Below, in pieces: positions 9,663 to 20,347 of a stretch of 64,000 nucleotides of DNA. The notes beneath the pieces are model-generated. The model ran no database searches and was not told where the DNA came from. It worked only from the letters and a program-made list of their open reading frames with translations. Source of the stretch: Artemisia argyi. Its lineage: Eukaryota; Streptophyta; Magnoliopsida; Asterales; Asteraceae. Positions within the stretch are counted from its first letter, which is position 1, and the number at the start of each line of letters is the position of its first letter. The translations under genes were made by a program, and so were the position numbers. Where the stretch lies: positions 87,406,472 through 87,470,471 of the forward strand of contig CM060707.1 of NCBI GenBank assembly GCA_030686995.1. The letters are read 5' to 3'.

Positions 9663-11830
9663 ACGGGACTCACCCAAGGACTATCCGAGATAGGGTAAAT
9701 CAAACCGGCATCAAGAAGTTTTATGACTTCTTGCTTGATAACCTCGTGAATCTTTGGATTTACCCTTCTTTGTTGTTGAACCGCCGGTTTAAAGTCATCC
9801 TCCATCAAAATCTTGTGCATACAAAATTCCGGGTTGATACCCTTGATGTTGGAAAGTCTCCAAGCAATGGCTCGCTTGTGTGACTTTAAAACTTTGAGGA
9901 GAGCGGTTTTATTTTCCTCATTCAAGTCTTTGGCAATTATGACGGGGAACTTATCGTCTCCCTCCAAAAATGCATAATCGAGATGAGGTGGAAGTTCCTT
10001 GAGTTCAACCTCGGGGAAGTCATCAGTTTTTTCAACATTTTTGACCTCCTCGATATGAAGTTCTTTTGGAAGGTGAAGGGGTGAAGGATCTTCATTCAAC
10101 AATTTTTCAAGCATAAGTATATCCCCCTCGGAATCAAGATAGTTACTATCAAACTCGTGTGTCATTGAGCTATCTTGGGAAAGAAAAGTATCGACCTCTT
10201 CCAAAAGAAATTCACTTCCCTCAAATGGAGTGAGAGAAGGGGAAGAGACGTCGATGGTAGAATTAATTGATCCTTGCACATTTAACACTTCTTCAAAATA
10301 TTCATCACATGTAACATCGATGACATCAAGTTGGTTAATTTCTTCCCGTTCAAGTTTGAGAAGATCTTTTGAAGTGTTTTTAATGTTAATGACCAACTTT
10401 TCATCGCCAACTCTTAGAGGCATTTCACCTTCGAAGACGTCGATTAACGCACGAGCCGTTTTCAAGAATGGTCTTCCCAAAATTAGGGGAACACGAGGAT
10501 CGGCATCGAAATCAACGACTACGAAGTCGGCAGGGAAATGGAACTTACCGACCTTCACAAAGACATCTTCAGCAATACCCTTCAGAACCGTAACCGTTCG
10601 GGTTGCTAATTCAAGAGTCATTCATGTTTGTGTAAGTTCGGGAAGTAAAAGCTTTTGCCAAATAGAGAAAGTCATGAGATTTATGCTAGCGCCAAGATCA
10701 GCCAAGGCGAAGCATTCTTCAAACTTTTGGAAATCACAAGGAATGAGAAATTTCCCGGGGTCTCCTAATTTTTCAGGAAGTTTCTTTAGAAGAACCGCCG
10801 AGCAATTTTCATTCAAATGAGTTTTAGTGAGTTCAAACAATTTCTCTTTATTACTTAAAAGACTCCTAAAAGTGGAAGCAAACTCGGGCATATAGAGAAG
10901 AGCATCCGCGAAACTAATGTCAAAGTGTAACTTTTGAAATATCTCAAGAAACATCTTCATTTGATCATTAATTTGCTCACGGAGTTTTTGATCATTAAGC
11001 CTTGAAGGATATGGGATCGAAGGCTTAGAAATGCTCTGAGGAAAAGCAAATTCGGGAATTGATGGTTGGACCTCCGAAGGTTGGACGTGTGCGGTACTTC
11101 GTGAGCTTGAGGGTTGCACCTTGTCCTTAATAACCTCGGGTTCTCGTTCCACTTCCTTCAAAGGTGGAGGAATAGGAGTCGAGGGTCCATCAATAGCTTT
11201 ACCACTACGAGTGGTAATAGCTTTTAATTCCCCCTTCGGGTTAGGAATGGTGTTTCCCGAAAGAGTACCCGAAGTAGAAGCTTGATTCATTTGACTCATA
11301 AGACTAGCAAGCATGTTCTCAATCTTACTTTGAGATTGTTCAATCCTGTGGTTAGTATTACGAAGTTCATTTTTAAGCTCATGACCTTGTCTCGATATTG
11401 AAGATTGAAAATCATTCTTCAAAGTGTTGATTTGGTTTTGCATATTCCTCATGCTAGCTTCATTTGCTTTAATGTAATTAGCAAGTTCATTTGAAGCAAC
11501 ATTAGGAGCTTGGTGATTATGAGCTTGAAAACCTTGATTGAAATTACCCCCTTGATTTGAAAATTGATTATTGGGGGCATGAAATTGATTTTGAACATTT
11601 TGATTTCTTTGTTGATTTTGATTGAATCGATTTGGATTATTGGGTTGAGGAAAACCGGGTGGACCACCTTGGTTGCTAGCACGATAGTTCGGGTCAACTT
11701 GAGGACGGTACTGGTTACCTCCTTGGTTTGAATTACCGACTATTGCATTAACTTCAAATGGATTGCCATCGGTAACAGTACAATTGTAATATGTGTGTGG
11801 ACCACCACAAGTAACAAACTTCAACCTTTT
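9663..11830 (-). pseudogene. Athila-A protease region and N-terminal reverse transcriptase, truncated by Copia-1
   Basis: After the frameshift near 11810, the second frame covers the gag zinc-finger tail, a Gln/Asn-rich linker, and a retropepsin-like domain containing ADLGASINLM. A TGA at 10622-10624 interrupts it. The same frame then continues through the protease C-terminal part (PLILGRPFL) and a linker into the start of RT (LLDAGLIYPISDSPWVSPV). There the coding sequence is cut by the Copia-1 LTR at 9663; the last ten codons of the open frame are LTR sequence. Compared with Athila-B the catalytic DLGAS is intact here. Confidence 0.88.
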
Positions 11831-12746
11831 TGACTTCGGCAGGTTGAGAAGGAACTTTCTTATTTTTGGTGAGAACCAAAGCATGGATAGCTTCCGTGAG
11901 CTTGTCAAGTCTAGCATCGGTGCTAGATTGAGCCACGGGTGATAAGGTAGAAGGAGTAACATTCACTTGGGAAACAATCGGTTTGCTTCGTGGAATGCGG
12001 ACCTTAGACTTATTCTCGATGATCACTAAAGCATCTCTTGTGGTTCGATTCAAGAAATTACCTCCCGCGGAGGCATTAAGAGAGTCTTGATCAATTTGGC
12101 TCACACCATTATAGAAAGTGTCGAGTTAGATTAACTCGGAAAAACCATGATGAGGACATTTACGAAGCATATCCTTATAACGGTCCCATGCCTCACCGAA
12201 TGATTCATCGAATTTCTGTGTGAATTTCATGATCTCATTCTTGAGGGCCGTGGTTTTCGAAGGAGGAAAGAACTCATTCACAAACTTCTTAACCAAATCT
12301 TCCCATGTTTCAATCGATCGAGGGGGTTGTTTGTCTAGCCAATTCTTGGCAGCCCCATCGAGGGAAAACGGGAAGAGAAGAAGTTTGATTGCTTCTTCAG
12401 GGACATTTTTGCATTTGATGGTGGACGTGATTTTGTTGAACCATCGAATGTGATCTTGAGAATCGTCCCTTTCGAAATAATAGAATTGACGCGAGGTGAC
12501 TAGGTTGATTAACCCGGTCTTGAGCTCAAAGTTGTCAGCCACGATGGCTGGAACAACGATAGCATCTCCGTAACCCTCGATGGGTGCTTGGAGAAGCTCA
12601 TTCATAGTGGGCTCGGCCGCCATGTTAGGAATAGCACGAATCTCGGGTTCGACTATTGGATTGGTACGTTGTCGATTTCGCCTTCTTCTTGGAATGTTGT
12701 TAAGCGATTGCAAAGGACTTGTTGACGTAGACGAACGAGTGCGCAT
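11754..12746 (-). pseudogene. Athila-A gag, with one stop and a 2-nt deletion
   Basis: Start ATG at 12746 (MRTRSSTSTS), as in Athila-B. Residues ~50-210 form the Retrotrans_gag domain (LLQAPIEGYGDAIVVPAI, WLDKQPPRSIETWEDLVKKF, FFPPSKT, CPHHGFSEL). A TAA at 12126-12128 stops it, but the frame continues to about 11810. There, compared with Athila-B, two bases are missing next to the zinc-finger-like motif TCGGPHTYYNC, moving the reading to another frame. Confidence 0.88.
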
Positions 12747-13229
12747 GCACCACAACAAAAAATCAATTAAAACAATACCACTTTAACGACAAGGGAACTT
12801 AAACCAATAATCAAGAACGCAAGGTCGACTTCTAAAGAAAAACGCACAAAGGAGCGGGAGAGAAAAATTGATCTCTCACTGGGTGAAGTTCGTTGGATCG
12901 CCACATACCGTTTCAACTCCTCTTAGAGTGTGTTTCTCGTTTAAAAGTTTTCCAAAACGCAAGTGACACAAAGGCAAGTTTTGATCTTTGGTTTGAGAAC
13001 TTATTATGGTCACACCCCCAGTTAGTAAGATTTTAATGTTTTTATTATTAAATAAAGAAACGGGAAATTTTTTTTGTGTTTTTCTTTATCTTATATAGAT
13101 ATAATACATAAATAGAAACAAAAGAAAAATAATTTTGGTTTTTTTACAACTTTTATTAAAGCGTAACTTCTTGCGAAGGTTCTAATAGACTAATCGTCTA
13201 AACCTTATCGAGACTTTCGACACACAGCC
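12747..13229 (-). other. Athila-A 5' leader (non-coding)
   Basis: Between the primer site and gag. AT-rich, no ORF of note on either strand. Confidence 0.6.
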
Positions 13230-13247
13230 TCCCCGGCGGCGGCGCCA
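13230..13247 (-). other. Athila-A primer binding site (tRNA-Asp type)
   Basis: Minus strand reads TGGCGCCGCCGCCGGGGA, close to the tRNA-Asp complement used by Athila elements. It lies two bases from the LTR edge (TG at 13250 on the plus strand, CA in element sense). Confidence 0.85.
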
Positions 13248-14093
13248 TTTGATTCGTTTAGTTTGGTGTGTGCAAAAACAATTTATCAAAAATATCAACA
13301 AGCGTAGCGTGTGGTCTAATTTATCGTGAGACAAATAGATGTGAAGTAATACGAGTAAACCTTTTAGGAAAAAGATTACCTCGCAAAACTTGTGGAAGTG
13401 ATATTAAATTGTGAGACCGGGAAGTGATTTCCCGGGTCGTACCCCAACGAGGTGTGAATGGAAAGCTTCGAGTGAGATTGAGATTAAAATCTTGTATGTT
13501 GGAAGGATTATTTGGTTTTGTTGTACGTTAAATTAACGAAAATTGTGAATTAACGAACGAAAGCGAGATAAACAGAACCTAAATGGAAATTAAACTAAGG
13601 AATGCTAAAAAAATATTTAAAATAACCTAAAACACTACGGGAAACATGTTAGGGAAAATGGGGAATCCTAAAACGTAATCTAAATTAAAAACGCGACGTT
13701 TATTTAAAAATAAATGTCAACGTACAAATTAAAACATAAAATTTAAGCTACAAAGGTCCTACGGGTTTCAAATTAATTTTCTTAGGCACTAAATTACAAA
13801 AGAAAATTAAAAAAAAAAAAAGAAAATTAAATTTTTAAATAAAATTCTATTTATTATGAATTTAAATCTAATTAACTCTAATTTAATTCTAATAAATACC
13901 TAAACTATTTTTAAAAATCTGAAAATTTTTTGGAAAATATTAAAAGTAAAAATGGTTTTAAGAAAAATATAAAAAAAAGTGGTTAAGCACTCTAATAAGC
14001 TAATACTAAGCAAAATAAGCTGTTGAGCTTAATAACCAAAACAAACTACCATTTATACTAAGTATTAATTTATGCAATTTACTTCTGAAAAAG

Positions 14094-14182
14094 ACCCAAG
14101 GGCACGTTGGTGTTGTGTGTGTGATGTGAGGCTTGGAGTGCAGGAGGTCCAGGGTTCGAATCCCACCTCTTGCACTTTTTAC
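14094..14182 (+). repeat. tRNA-like / SINE-like fragment
   Basis: An A-box-like GGCACGTTGGTG (14101-14112) and a perfect B box GGTTCGAATCC (14153-14163) are about 40 bases apart, followed by a T run at 14176. The B box sits in an inverted repeat (GCAGGAGGT / ACCTCTTGC). This is the internal promoter layout of tRNA-derived SINEs; it is too degenerate to be a working tRNA. Confidence 0.45.
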
Positions 14183-15020
14183 AAATATTTTTTTTTTTCA
14201 AATTTTTTTTTTACAAAAACTTTTTAACACAAATTCCAAGAAACTTTTGTGAAAAGAATTTTCCTAAAAACCTCTAAACTGACTCGTACAGAAATGGACT
14301 TCCAACAGTGGTTTTACTTTCCTTAAATTTCAATGAAACTTTGAAACTTTTAGCAACTAATCTACGTCATATTTAATCAACCCAAATAAGCTAATAAGCA
14401 CAAATGCAAACGTAAACAACCAAAATCTTAGGAGACACTACAACTACAACAAAGAACTAAACAAGAAGAAAAATGAAAAAAAGAGCAGATAGCTCAGCTG
14501 AGCTAAGAACAAGTAGCAGCCGCAGTGGGCAAGGGGAGGTTTTCGGGAGACTAATTTAAACAAACTAACCAGGTTGCTAGTGTAAACTACCCATATATCT
14601 AACAACTAGGTGCTAGTAGCTTCTCAAAACAACAATTGACAAATCAAATGGTCCAAAAATGTACCAGTCATGCACCCATGAAAATGGGTCAGAGTCGCAA
14701 AAGTTAGGTGCAGGGCACCAATGGGTCAACTGGCCAACTTTGGGCTTAAATCATTCCGAGCAAACGATCTCCAAATCGTAAAATTCTTTTTGCTAGATAT
14801 AGACAAGCTACTAAAGTTCACAAAACATCGATTTCTTACTGATTTCTAAACACATTTGCCCCCTAAAACTTCCCTAGAAAGCTGTCCGATATCATCACTT
14901 AAGACCATTTGACTTTTGCAAACTATGAACAAGTTGACAAATTTGAGTTTTAATTACCCCTAATAGCTTACTTAAGCTATGTTTAACCTAATAGAAGCTA
15001 ATTTAAACAACCTAAGCAAG

Positions 15021-15025
15021 TTCTA
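15021..15025. repeat. Left target-site duplication of LARD-1 (TTCTA)
   Basis: TTCTA immediately before the TGTGACA start; repeated at 23801-23805. Confidence 0.95.
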
Positions 15026-18000
15026 TGTGACATTTCAAATTTCATGTCATTTATTTTCATATTTATATTATTTACTTTTTTATAATTAACTTTGTCGGGA
15101 GTTTAACCGTGTACGTCGTAACACGTACCCGTAATTTTTTGGAAGCATTTTAATAATAAATTATATTTATTATTACTCCTATTTCATTTTTGAACTTTTT
15201 CGAACTCTTTTGATTTGAAAACGTGAAATTATCTCACAAAACGTGAAAAACTAGACGCAGCGTGTACCGACATGATAATAATTAATTTTTATAATTAATT
15301 ATTATAAAAATATTTTAATAAACATATTAAAATAAGTTATTTATTAGTTATAAAAACGTTTATCATAAATGCAAATTTTCGGGTTTCTTTTGTATTTTTA
15401 CGGACCAAGCATACCCGGGTATACATTTAAAACTAAAACAAATAAATATGCCCTCCTCTTTTTCTTGTTTATATCGACTCCAACCGTTATCTTATCTCTG
15501 TTCATCTCTTTTGTATCAAAAACAAGAAAGAGATGACATCTATCTCTTAAACCATTAATCCATCTCTTCTCCACCTCACCCTCTTGCACCGCCTCTGCCA
15601 CCTTCAGTACCATATGCCACCTCCATCATTAGGAACGAGGAAGATTCTGAATGGTTATGGTTTCGGTGTTGATGGATTCGAGTGAAGCTTAGGGTCTCCT
15701 TTGTTTCGAATGAATCACCACAGCCATTCCACCATCCCTGCAACGCTCCTTCTCATCATTCTTGTGGTATGACGAATCTGAAATTATTCTTGTTATCTCC
15801 TTCTAATAAAACTGATTATATAATGTTATTAATATTTTTCATGGATTAAAAGTTGGTTTATAAACGTTTTGGATTAAAAGTAACAAGATTCGTGTGGTGT
15901 TGATTGTATAAATGGTATTTGGATTCTTATTTTGAGTCGGGTCGGTGGGTAAACCCACGCTTGGGTTCGGGTCAAACCTGTGTGGTCTCGGCAAGACCAC
16001 GACACCACCACCAAGAGCCACAAGGGTGAACCTTGGTTCAGTTTAACGATTAAACACTATACAGTGTTTTTGACTTGTGTTTATTTGTTGTTTTTGGTCT
16101 CGGTTCAGCAAGAGACACCCAATTAGGGTGCGCTTTGTAGGTTTATTTTCTGTACAAGGGCATATGTTTGTTTACTAATTAGAACCACAAAGGTGTGGTT
16201 GTTTTACTGGAAAACAGCCCAAAAAGGGTGTTCGATCTGCTTGTTTTTAAGCCCACCGAGTAGGTGTTGGTTTTGTTTATTTTCAGCCCATGTAGGGGCA
16301 TTTGAATCTGCTTATTTCACCCCTGAAAGGGTGTGTCTGGTCATGCTGATAACAGCTCACCAAGAGGGTGTTTGTTGTCTGCTATTGCAACCCATCCCAT
16401 CAGGGGTGTTCGGTTGTTGCCCAGTCCACGACACCAACAGCGTAAAGCTGTTGGTTGTTGTTGTGTTCAGCTCTCGGTACTAAACGGGAGTGACTGGGTT
16501 TGTTTGATTGTTTCGGCTTATGTGACTTTCGTGTTAATCTGTGATTTGTTATTAGTTAAGCTTCTTTTAGTTATGCTTGTTTTAGCCTTGTTTGTAAAGT
16601 GGGATTAAAGCTTATTTATTATTTGTTTGAGTAGATTCAATGAGAACCTGTATAGGGGTGTTTGTTGTGTGCTTAGTTTAGCCCCTAAAGGACACGTTTG
16701 CTGCTGATGTTCTGCACAAAATAGGACACGTTTGCAGCTGATTTTCTGCACAAAATAGGACACGTTTGTCTGCACTAAATGGGGTGCGTTTGCTGCAGCA
16801 ACACAGCCCCAAGAGGGTGCATTTTGTTACTTAAAAATCTGCACTTAATTGGGTCATTACATGCTTAATTTTCTGCAGTCAAATGGGTCGTTACATGCTG
16901 AAACTTTCTTTAAATAGCTTGCTGATCTGGAATTAAAACCCAATTTTCTCCCTTTTCTGGTCCAAACCACTGAAAGTGTAAAACATAAAAGTTGCTCAGA
17001 ATGAGGTTTTATACAAAAACACACGAGACGTAAGCTGAAAATGAAAAACAAAGGCTGTAGACAATAAAAACCAACAGGACCCGTTTTAACCCAAAGGTAG
17101 CCATGACATAAAAATCTTTGTAGCATTTTGACCTCTTGAGGCCGAGAGACAGCCAGGGCTATTGACTCGAGGCCTTTTAGTCGAGACATAACCGTGGCTA
17201 TAGCCTTGGTTGTTGTCTCAAAGTGCGAGTCTAGCCACACGGCTAGTTTGGGTTCGATAACCCGAAACTTATTATTGAGAATTGACCACTTATTTGACAT
17301 CGTTGGACTTTAATAAACTTAACCATCCTCACATCTTTTGCCTATTTGCTTAATTGATTCTTACATGTTTATTTACCCTGATTGCATGTGCTATATGTTT
17401 TATGCTTTGGCGTGCGTTAGTCCGAGTCTATGACTCTATACCACCACACGAATGAGATACCAAACTTTTTACAAACATTGATACAAATATTCCACGAAAA
17501 CTAAAACGTTCCATCTTTTGAAACCTGTACGTATCGATTACTTTCCGCATTGTCATATCTTGAGACAAACTTATATTCTTTAGGTTATGCCAATTCTGCA
17601 TCATTGTGCTCTAATCCTTGACATCACTTGTGCTACTCGGTTCTGCCATACTCTTTGGTACCGTTGTGTACTTACGTCGCTACCTTCCAAGGTGAGTTCA
17701 TAGCCACACCTTTTACTTTAATTGTTTTACAAACTCCGTGGGGGAGATGCATGCTACTTATGTTTATTATAATCACAACTGATTTGAAAACTGTATTCTA
17801 AACTGAATGTATTATTGACACTAAGTACTACTATTGCCATGAAGTCCCCACATCATGAATCGTTAATCACTATGAGTAGTGAGCGCGAATATTGTGAATA
17901 GATCTATTGGGATTGAACTCCCTCATCCAGAGAGGAGGCACTATATTTGAGGTCTCTAGGTGCTTGGCAAGGCACCTACCGGGGCAAATTTACATTCATA

Positions 18001-18480
18001 TTTCTTAAAGTGTCGATGTCATGAGCTTAGTGTAACAATAGGTTACATGGGCGTATAACAACATAGCCCATCGTTTTCTTAAATTGAATTATATTGTGAT
18101 CAACTTCTTATTATATAAACTCTATGGATTCACTCAACCTTTGTGTTGACTTTTTTTAGCATGTATTTTCTCAGGTATTATTTGGCTAGCTGAGCATTGG
18201 GAGCAATCGGAGTCGCGTGGATATCAAACGTTGAAGGACTTGTTTTCTCCACATTCGATAATTATTTTCTTTAAATATGCAAATGAGTCATTTTTTGAAC
18301 TTTTGTAACTTAAGTTTTAAATATAAAATTTTGGGACCTTTGTACTCTAATTTATCAAATCGAATGTGACATTTTATTAAACGTCTCTTTTGAGGTCGTT
18401 TTATGTAACTTGTTTTTATGAATTATGAAGTGACACCCAAATTGTTATTCCGCTGCGTTGTAAATTTTGGGGGTGTCACA
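15026..18480 (+). repeat. LARD-1 5' LTR
   Basis: 3455 bp from TGTGACATTTC to GGGGGTGTCACA. Short ORFs at 15398-15613 (minus) and 16193-16608 (plus) also occur in the other LTR, but they have no recognisable domain and are treated as chance. Contains GCCC/GGGT modules and a 34-bp tandem repeat. Confidence 0.95.
16080..16860 (+). repeat. Array of degenerate GCCC...GGGTG modules and 34-bp tandem repeats in LARD-1 LTR
   Basis: About ten modules of the form CAGCCCA-N-AGGGTGTTTG followed by CTGC recur at 30-60-bp spacing from 16080 to 16840, each able to form a small CCC/GGG hairpin. Within them, GGACACGTTTG starts at 16690, 16724 and 16758, a 34-bp tandem period. The array is repeated in the second LTR (about 21400-22180). 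Confidence 0.75.
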
Positions 18481-20347
18481 AAATGGCATCAGAGCATTAG
18501 TTATAGAGAAATAGGTTGTTTTCAAAACCTAAACTATAACTGATTTTCGATTTTTTTTAAGTCTTTCACCATTGTTCGATATTCGCGCGCGCTTGCTCCC
18601 AGGTAACTTAAATGCTCTCTTTTGCATCCTTAATTCTTTTATATGAATAATGAGTATATCCCCTAGTCATGATTCACTCTCTCACGCCTATCTTATGATG
18701 TCATATTATTTACCTTATATCGGTCGGTTATTTATACGCTGACCACTCTGATTTAGCGCGTACTTCGTGTTTTCTTATTTTCTCTCTCGAACGTCGATAC
18801 TAGTATTTTATAAGAATACCCGTACATATATGTGTTACTCTCTTCTCAAATTCTTACGTATGTGTATAATACTATGATATGTCTTAATGAGTTTGTTTAC
18901 TTTAACCTTTTATGAACGATGCTGTGATGTCTAAAACATTTTCGCTACTTTACTTTATTTCCTTTTGATGATATTGACATTCGGTATACTTTGTCAATTC
19001 CACTAGTAATTTTATTGTTCAACTCCGAGCGTGAACATTCTTCTTATGCTTTTGAATCACGTATGTTTTCATTATCCATTGTTTTGAAATCTTCCAATTG
19101 ACGTGTCATCCTTTGGCACTTACCTTTGGGAATGCGATTGACTAATGTCATATTATTATTCTCGTTACTTCTTCTTATGATTTTGATGAATCATATCGTT
19201 AAGTAGACATCCTTCTATTTATTGTAACACTTGATCTTGTTGTGTATTTTGTTTATGATGGACATACTTAAGTAGGATGATTTATAATCATCTTATTGAA
19301 ATGAATTGGGACGCTTCTTCATTTGAATAAGGAAATTAAAAACCGCCGAACCATAAATCTATAAATCTTTGCGTACATGGATTGGGACGCCTCTATATGT
19401 AAGTGAAGAGTTATGAATGAGTGGGCTTATGTGTATCCACCATAGCATGTTTATGAATCATTATTTGGGCTATGAACTCCTCTCGACTCGTAATTTGTTA
19501 TGTGGATTTTTCCGATTTTGTATCCACCGCTGCGAGCTTGATAAGCTAATTGTAATGTACTATTATCCGCTTTTACGAATTGACAACTTGATAAATTCCT
19601 TATCTCCTATTGTCTTATCACCAACACTTTTATTCTATCCTTTCCTTTAAGGACCCTCACGACATTCAATTTGTTCCCTCATACCATCGCTTACACATTA
19701 GGTGATTTCTATCACTTGTTCTATCTTCATTGCTATCTTGTTACTTTGTCAAAATCCCGAGCACAAAATGCAATTAAGCACCTCCATGGGCTTCTATAAA
19801 ATTTTTATACATCTTTATAAAAAAATTGTACAAATATTTCACAAGTGTTTAAATTACCAAAATAACCTTCTTAAGTTAAAAAGTCGGTTCTAAATACCCT
19901 CTTTTGTAAAAATCATAACCAATATTTATAATGACACTATGCCCTATATTTCAAATTACACCTTTTATACATCATATTTTAATCACGTCTTGAAGATATG
20001 ACTGATTTAAACTTCGTTTCAACTAATGATTCCTAAAAATTTGAAAATAGACCATCTACAATCACAACCATAAACCCGAGTTTCAACATGGTTTTTATAC
20101 ATACATCCATGCTAATAATCTTTAAAACAACCAAAAGTGATTTTTGAACCTATTTTATCTCTATTATGAACACCATTTTTATCAAGAATGAATAGTTTAA
20201 AATTCTCCTTAGACGACGAGAATCAAACCACGTCGTTAGTTATTCTAGACTTCAATCCTTACAAGTATCCTTATCTTTTCTCAAGTGAACTATCATGTGA
20301 TTAAGACGAACTGAGCGCCGGGACATCGCTCTCTTAAGGGGACGTGC
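18481..20347 (+). other. LARD-1 internal region, non-coding
   Basis: 1867 bp with no domain-bearing ORF. Its first 65 bases hold the primer site (18484-18495, TGGCATCAGAGC, one mismatch from the initiator-Met form) and a stem-loop. Its end holds the purine tract AAGGGGACG (20336-20344) before the 3' LTR. Confidence 0.85.
18497..18543 (+). promoter_or_regulatory. LARD-1 leader stem-loop beside the primer site
   Basis: TTAGTTATAG (18497-18506) pairs with CTATAACTGA (18534-18543): ten pairs including one G-U. An inner TAGGTT/AACCTA hairpin lies at 18512-18531. The LARD-2 leader aligns and keeps the outer pairing with compensatory changes. Confidence 0.6.

Larger units (their letters stand above)
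13250..15025 (-). repeat. Athila-A 5' LTR, 3'-side part (U5 side), split by LARD-1
   Basis: Begins TGATTCG on the plus strand next to the primer site and runs to TTCTA at 15025, where LARD-1 enters. AT-rich with several AATAAGC/GCTTATT words. Contains a tRNA-like SINE fragment near 14100. No coding potential. Confidence 0.8.

Noticed and set aside
10230..10820. 196-codon plus-strand ORF opposite Athila-A pol (similar at 41544-42125)
   Set aside because: Antisense shadow of the conserved protease region; it appears in both Athila copies for that reason, without TATA or poly(A) context.
15398..15613. Minus-strand ORF of 71 codons in the LARD-1 LTR, repeated at 20723-20935
   Set aside because: It is present in both LTRs only because the LTRs are copies; no domain, no promoter layout, low-complexity basic product.
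15460..15800. CT-rich stretch in the LARD-1 LTR that looks like a captured 5' UTR or exon
   Set aside because: No splice pattern or recognisable protein; I could not support gene capture from sequence alone.
16193..16608. Plus-strand ORFs rich in Cys/Trp in the LARD-1 LTR
   Set aside because: They follow the GCCC/GGGT repeat modules; the second LTR has matching but shifted forms. Best read as repeat translation.
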